From: Anaerolineae bacterium
GTDB taxonomy: Bacteria; Chloroflexota; Anaerolineae; JAAYZQ01
Direction: 5' to 3'
Assembly: GCA_016929795.1 (NCBI GenBank)
Contig: JAFGIA010000231.1
Coordinates: 1-64,000, forward strand
Length of the DNA: 64,000 nucleotides
Position 1 is the stretch's first letter, and each line of letters starts with the position of its first letter. Position numbers and translations under genes: made by a program. Below, piece after piece: positions 59,789-64,000 of the stretch. A model generated the notes under the pieces. The model was not told where the DNA came from. It was given only the letters and a program-made list of their open reading frames with translations, and ran no database searches.

Positions 59789-61627
59789 CTACTGACCTGT
59801 GATCGACTCGATGATCGTCTGGAAATCCTCAAAACTGACCGAGCCCTGCTCGCCCTGGCCATTGTTAAAGAGAAAGACCGGGCTTCCGGGCACACCATAA
59901 AGCGCGGCGACGACGTTGCCCGACCGGGCTTCCAGCCGCGCTTCGTCCGAGGTCAGGCACGACTCGAACTGAGCTTGGTCGAGGCCGAGTGACCCGGCAT
60001 ATTCAACGAGGGTACTGTCGACGTCCGTCGCGGCTGTCCACGCTTCCTGATTTTCAAAGAGGAACGTGTGCATCGCCAGAAAGCTGTCCTGCCTGCCAGC
60101 ACACAACGCGGCCGTAGTTGCCTCGGCAGCAGGGCTGTCCGCTTCTCCGAACAGAGGGTGTACCACGTAGACGAGCTGGCCGGGGTCAATGTACGTCTCT
60201 TTTAGCTGTGGCCACACCTTGAGCACATGGTTGGCCGACTCGGGGTCGGCATAGTTCAGGAAGGCGATGGTGATGGCGTTGGCGGTGCCGCCCATTGGGT
60301 TGCCCTGCACACGCCAGTCGCCCTGCGTCTGGGGCAGGATGTTTGGCGGGGGGCCGCCGTCGGCAACGTACTCGATCACCTGGCCGAGCTGCTCGATTGG
60401 CAGACCACCGCGAATGGGCAGGTCTCCGACAAAGAAGTAGGGCGTGGCGTTCACCCCCATCTCCTGGCCGGCGAGCATGTCGCTCTGCACAAAGACCTTC
60501 GCCTCGTCCGAGTCGATGCACGCTGTCAGAGCGGTTGGGTTTAGGCCAAGGTCTGATGCGTACTGGGCGAACAGGGTGATCGGATCGTCGGAGCCGTTCC
60601 ACTGGTCTTTGTTGGCAAAGAGCGAACCGTGCATTTCCCAGTAGCCACCCTGTTGACCCGCGCAATAGGCAGCCCTGGATGCTGCGGGTGCGTTGGGGTG
60701 GAGCGACTCGAGCGGGAACTGGCGGTAGACAAAACGCACCATGCCCGTGTCGACGTAGCGCTCGATCATCTCGGGAATCACGATCTGCTCTACCTGGCCA
60801 CACGCAGGGCACCCATAGTCAGAGAACTCGGTGACGACCACAGGGGCATCGGCATCGCCCATGCTGCGGAAACTATCGGCTGCCACTTCCATGATCGGTG
60901 CCTGGCCGCCGGCAAGATAGTAGTCGATTTGCTGCTGGAAGGCGCTGAAAGGCTGTGCGCCTGACAGTAGTGCTCCATTGATGAGAAATCCGGGCGTGCC
61001 GGTAATGCCCGCCGCCTGGCCTGCCGCCAGATCGGCCCGCACCTCGTCGGCGAACTCGCCATCTGTGAGGCACGCCTCGAACTGGCCCTCGTCGAGGCCC
61101 AGCTCGCCGGCCATGTCGACGAATACCTGCACGGCGCCTTCGTTGCTGGCCCACCTGTCCTGTGCTTCAAAGAGCACGTCGTGCATCTCCCAGAAAGCGC
61201 CCTGCACGCCGGCGCATTCCGTTGCCTCTGCCGCCTTTTGCGCCTGCGCGTGAAAGCTCAGTGGAAAGTGCCGGAATTCGTAGCGAACCTGCCCCGTCTC
61301 GACATACTGACTCAGGATCTGCGGAAACGTCTCACGGACGTATTTAGCGCAGTACGGTCATTGAAAGTCAGAGTATTCGACGATGGTCACGGGCGCGGCT
61401 GGCTCGCCCAGGACATGATAGTCGTCAGGATCGACGGCTTGGCCTGGCTCGGGCGCTGGCCCTTCCGGTGCCAAAGTGGCGGGTGCCGGCGTATCGGCGT
61501 CCGCTGGTGCCTGGGTTGGCGTGCCGATCTCTGCCGGGGTGGCCGAATCGGTCGGCATCGGGCCACAAGCCCCTACCAGCAGTACGACCAGGACCAGAAC
61601 AATCAGACTGCTATGTCTCCAGCTCAT
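59789..61627 (-). CDS. Triple thioredoxin-fold (DsbA-like) lipoprotein, probable selenoprotein with Sec at an in-frame TGA
   Basis: The frame from ATG 61627 to 59789 encodes 612 residues if the TGA at 61358-61360 is read as selenocysteine. A lipoprotein signal ends LLVGAC, followed by a Pro/Thr/Ala linker. Domain 1 has YSDFQ-(TGA)-PYCAKY: the TGA (residue 90) stands exactly for the first cysteine of the CPYC active site, with Cys93 intact. Coding continues without another stop. Domain 2 (from about 255) has SDYGCPACGQVE with Cys273 and Cys276. Domain 3 (from about 435) keeps the fold but lacks the motif (NYADPES). A hairpin fitting a bacterial SECIS follows the TGA. A TGC-to-TGA mutation is the alternative. 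It sits between ccm and copA genes, fitting thiol chemistry outside the cell. Confidence 0.75.
61319..61360 (-). promoter_or_regulatory. Candidate bacterial SECIS element directly after the in-frame TGA
   Basis: Counting from the TGA on the minus strand, bases 9-13 (CTGCG) pair with 38-42 (CGCAG), an internal loop follows, and bases 20-24 (ACGTC) pair with 30-34 (GACGT), leaving the apical loop CGTGA. The loop begins 21 bases after the TGA and has a G in its second position. This fits the published bacterial SECIS consensus as I recall it (a short stem, small loop with an early G, 16-37 bases from the TGA). Folding was done by eye. Confidence 0.6.
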
Positions 61628-61640
61628 TCTCTCCCCTTAT

Positions 61641-61738
61641 CGATTTACGATTTACGATTTACGATTTACGATTGCCGGTTTGACTGCGATTGTGCTTCTG
61701 GAGCCCAATCGTAAATCGTCAATCATCAATCGTAAATC
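61641..61738. repeat. Heptamer CGATTTA array with inverted copies at the copA 3' end
   Basis: The 7-bp unit CGATTTA repeats almost five times at 61641-61673. Inverted units (AATCGTAAATCG and relatives) occupy 61706-61738. The inverted block overlaps the last codons of copA and encodes its GFTIDD end. The array fills the gap between the ATPase and the selenoprotein gene and may act as a terminator-like hairpin. Its architecture equals the other short-unit arrays in this window. Confidence 0.8.
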
Positions 61739-64000
61739 CTTTGAGTCGCAGCGAGTTGCTGACGACGAATATGCTGCTAAAGGCCATGGCCCCGGCAGCG
61801 ATGATCGGGTGCAGGCGCAGGCCAAAGGCCGGGTAAAAGGCGCCGGCCGCGAGCGGGATCAAGATGACGTTGTAGAAAAACGCCCAGAACAGGTTCTGCT
61901 TGATCGTGCGCATTGTGACCCGGCTCAAGCCGATGGCACGCGCCACCCCTGACAGGTCGCCGCTCATCAGCGTCACATCGGCCGTAGCGATGGCGACGTC
62001 GGTGCCAGTACCGATGGCAATGCCGACGTCTGCCTGGGCCAGCGCCGGGGCGTCGTTGATGCCGTCGCCTACCATGCCTACGACCGTGCGGTGCTCGGAG
62101 CCGCGGCCGTTTTCCTGCAGCGCGCGCACCCTGTCCGCCTTTTCACCCGGCAGTACCTCGGCCATGACACGGCTGACGCCGACCTGGCGGCCAATCTCCT
62201 CGGCCGTGCGCTCGTTGTCGCCGGTGATCATTACCACCTCGAGACCGAGGGCCTGGAGGCGGCGGATCGCTTCTGCCGAGCCTTCCTTGACCGTGTCGGC
62301 GACGGCCACCACGCCGGCAGGTTGGCCATCGACGGCGACGAGCATCGCTGTTTTCGCCTCGATCTCTAGCGCCGTGGCAGGGTCCGCCAGACCGTCAAGC
62401 GCCACACCGTGGCTCTGCAGCAGCCGGCGGGAGCCGACGAGTACCTGCCGTCCCTCGACCGTGGCGACGATGCCCTGCCCGGTGACCGCTTCGAACCGCT
62501 CCGGCTCGCTCAGCACGAGCCCTTTGTCGATAGCGGCACGGACGATGGCCTCACCCAGCGGATGCTCCGAGCCCCGCTCGGCCGAAGCGGCCAGGTGGAG
62601 CAAGGACTCGGCTCCCAACGAGCTCGCCCCGTCCGTCACCAGGCCTGCTGGCACGACGTCGGTGACCGAAGGCGCGCCGTGAGTGATGGTCCCTGTCTTG
62701 TCGAGCACGATGACATCGAGCTCATGGGCGCGCTCCAGAGCAGCACTGTTCTTGAACAGGATGCCGTGCTCGGCCCCCTTCCCGGTGCCCACCATGATCG
62801 CCGTTGGTGTCGCCAGGCCCAGCGCACAGGGACAGGCGATGACCAGAACGGCGACCATAAAGATCATGGCCTGGGTAAAGCCTACGCCACCAACGATCAG
62901 CCACCCAAGAAAGGTAAGCAGCGCCGCGCCGATGACGGCTGGCACAAAGATGCTCGATACCCTGTCGGCGAGACGCTGAATGGGCGCCTTGGAGCCCTGG
63001 GCTTCTTCTACCAGGCGGATGATCTGTGCCAGGGCTGTCTGGGCGCCGACGCGCGTCGCCTCAAAGCGCAGCAGGCCCTGCTTGTTGATGGTGCCACCCA
63101 CCACCTCATTGCCCGGCCTCTTGTCGACAGGCAGGCTCTCGCCGGTGAGCATCGACTCGTCGACGGCCGAGTGCCCCTCGACCACGACGCCGTCTACCGG
63201 GATCCGCTCGCCGGGGCGTACCAGGACGATGTCGCCGAGCACTACCGCTTCGATCGGGACGTCGATCTCCTGGCCGTCGCGCACGATGCGCGCGGTTTTG
63301 GGGCGCAGCCCCATCAGCTTTTTGATCGCCTCTGACGTGCGCCCCTTTGCCCGTGCCTCGAGCATCTTGCCCAGCTTGATCAGAGTAATGATCGCAGCCG
63401 ACGTCTCAAAGTAGACGTGCCCCCCGATCCCCGGAAATAGCAACACTGCTAAACTGTAAAAGTACGCCGCCGACGAGCCCATGGCGACCAACACGTCCAT
63501 GTTGGCCGACCCGGCGCGCAGGCTTTTCCACCCCCCTACGTAATAGTCCCAGCCGACATAAAATTGCACTGGCGTGGCCAGGACCAGAAAGAGCCAGTTC
63601 ACCCACGGCGCGTGGGCCCACATGCCGAGCAGCCCCACGTCGCGCCCCATGCTGAGCAGGAAGAGCGGCAGTGCAAAGGCCACGCCCACCCAGAACTTGC
63701 GCGTCTGGTCGCGGATCTCGGCCTCGCGCGCGGCCCGCTCCACATCCTCCGCCACCTCGCCCTCACCCGGCACAATCACATCGTAGCCGAGATCACGGAT
63801 GGTGTGCTGGATGGCCGCCAGGCTGGTCACACCCGGCAGGTACTGCACACTCGCGTGCTCACTGGCCAGGTTGACGTTGACCTCGACCACCCCTTCCATC
63901 CGGCCCAGGCCGCGCTCGATGGCCATGGCACAGTTGGCGCACGTCATACCTGTGATCGGCAGTTCAGCTTTGGCCGTCGGAACATCATACCCGATGTCGC
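61719..64000 (-). CDS. copA: Copper-translocating P-type ATPase (CopA-like), 5' end beyond the window
   Basis: At least 759 residues are visible. The frame stays open to the right edge, upstream of the ATG at 63947: residues [17 protein letters not shown] precede [14 protein letters not shown], the normal end of a first heavy-metal domain before the second CxxC one. So at least two metal-binding domains are present. P-type core motifs are [14 protein letters not shown], the membrane copper site [13 protein letters not shown], the phosphorylated aspartate in [21 protein letters not shown] and [18 protein letters not shown]. It exports copper(I). The C-terminal codons are in the heptamer repeat. 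It lies upstream of the thioredoxin-fold lipoprotein. Confidence 0.95.
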   Translation of the reverse strand, partial: DIGYDVPTAKAELPITGMTCANCAMAIERGLGRMEGVVEVNVNLASEHASVQYLPGVTSLAAIQHTIRDLGYDVIVPGEGEVAEDVERAAREAEIRDQTRKFWVGVAFALPLFLLSMGRDVGLLGMWAHAPWVNWLFLVLATPVQFYVGWDYYVGGWKSLRAGSANMDVLVAMGSSAAYFYSLAVLLFPGIGGHVYFETSAAIITLIKLGKMLEARAKGRTSEAIKKLMGLRPKTARIVRDGQEIDVPIEAVVLGDIVLVRPGERIPVDGVVVEGHSAVDESMLTGESLPVDKRPGNEVVGGTINKQGLLRFEATRVGAQTALAQIIRLVEEAQGSKAPIQRLADRVSSIFVPAVIGAALLTFLGWLIVGGVGFTQAMIFMVAVLVIACPCALGLATPTAIMVGTGKGAEHGILFKNSAALERAHELDVIVLDKTGTITHGAPSVTDVVPAGLVTDGASSLGAESLLHLAASAERGSEHPLGEAIVRAAIDKGLVLSEPERFEAVTGQGIVATVEGRQVLVGSRRLLQSHGVALDGLADPATALEIEAKTAMLVAVDGQPAGVVAVADTVKEGSAEAIRRLQALGLEVVMITGDNERTAEEIGRQVGVSRVMAEVLPGEKADRVRALQENGRGSEHRTVVGMVGDGINDAPALAQADVGIAIGTGTDVAIATADVTLMSGDLSGVARAIGLSRVTMRTIKQNLFWAFFYNVILIPLAAGAFYPAFGLRLHPIIAAGAMAFSSIFVVSNSLRLKGFTIDD

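Noticed and set aside
61358..61360. Reading the thioredoxin-fold gene as a pseudogene with a premature stop
   Set aside because: The frame is intact on both sides, the stop is exactly at the catalytic Cys position and is TGA, and a SECIS-like hairpin follows; simple decay would not be expected to give all of these.

Overview
The window reads as chromosomal DNA of a high-GC bacterium, most likely a member of the Chloroflexota (Anaerolineae, Caldilineae or Ardenticatenia type). This placement is inference. It rests on a topoisomerase I with a fused N-terminal zinc ribbon (DUF5679), a complete cytochrome c maturation system I with a cysteine-type CcmE, a giant Lhr-type helicase, DUF990 ABC exporters, effector-associated-domain/NACHT proteins, and a wealth of short tandem and inverted microrepeats, some of them inside genes. 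No rRNA is present; there is one tRNA (His).

Region 1 (1-7600) is accessory DNA transcribed leftwards: ParA, a ribbon-helix-helix partner, an 11-bp phased iteron array, an HU-like protein, a primase-polymerase/DUF3987 replication protein, an octamer-repeat array, a large serine recombinase and a small overlapping ORF. The N-terminal part of an effector-associated-domain/NACHT protein, with its own promoter, runs off the left edge. This looks like an integrated plasmid-like element beside tRNA-His. Region 2 (7.7-18.1 kb, leftwards) holds an Lhr helicase, an aminoglycoside-phosphotransferase-fold kinase, a PqqB-like hydrolase, an ABC-2 exporter operon and a RibD-like reductase. Region 3 (18.2-27 kb, rightwards) holds obg-nadD-creatininase and a polar amino-acid ABC importer. 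Region 4 (27-31 kb) holds a dynamin-like GTPase, a radical SAM enzyme and an exonuclease running left.

Region 5 (30.8-34.2 kb, rightwards) has an amphi-Trp protein, a MurE ligase and a lactate permease. Region 6 (34-39 kb, leftwards) has a DUF1786 protein, a degenerate PP2C/beta-propeller membrane protein and an unknown membrane protein. Region 7 (39-48.8 kb, leftwards) is a long housekeeping array: fmt, ffh, rpsP, khpA, rimM, dprA, manC, topA and an M24 peptidase. Region 8 (48.9-64 kb, leftwards) has an S9 peptidase, DUF2085, ccdA and the ccm cluster (ccmE, F, A, B, C and a 48-residue ccmD), then a three-domain thioredoxin-fold lipoprotein and a copper P-type ATPase cut by the right edge.

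The most notable finding is the thioredoxin-fold lipoprotein (59789-61627). An in-frame TGA sits exactly where the first catalytic cysteine of a DsbA-type CxxC should be, and a hairpin just downstream fits the bacterial SECIS layout, so the gene is probably a selenoprotein rather than a broken gene. Other points worth a second look are the phased iterons beside the par genes, a perfect intrinsic terminator inside rimM, a 21-bp repeat family read in two different frames in dprA and rimM, and in-frame octamer arrays inside the Lhr helicase.
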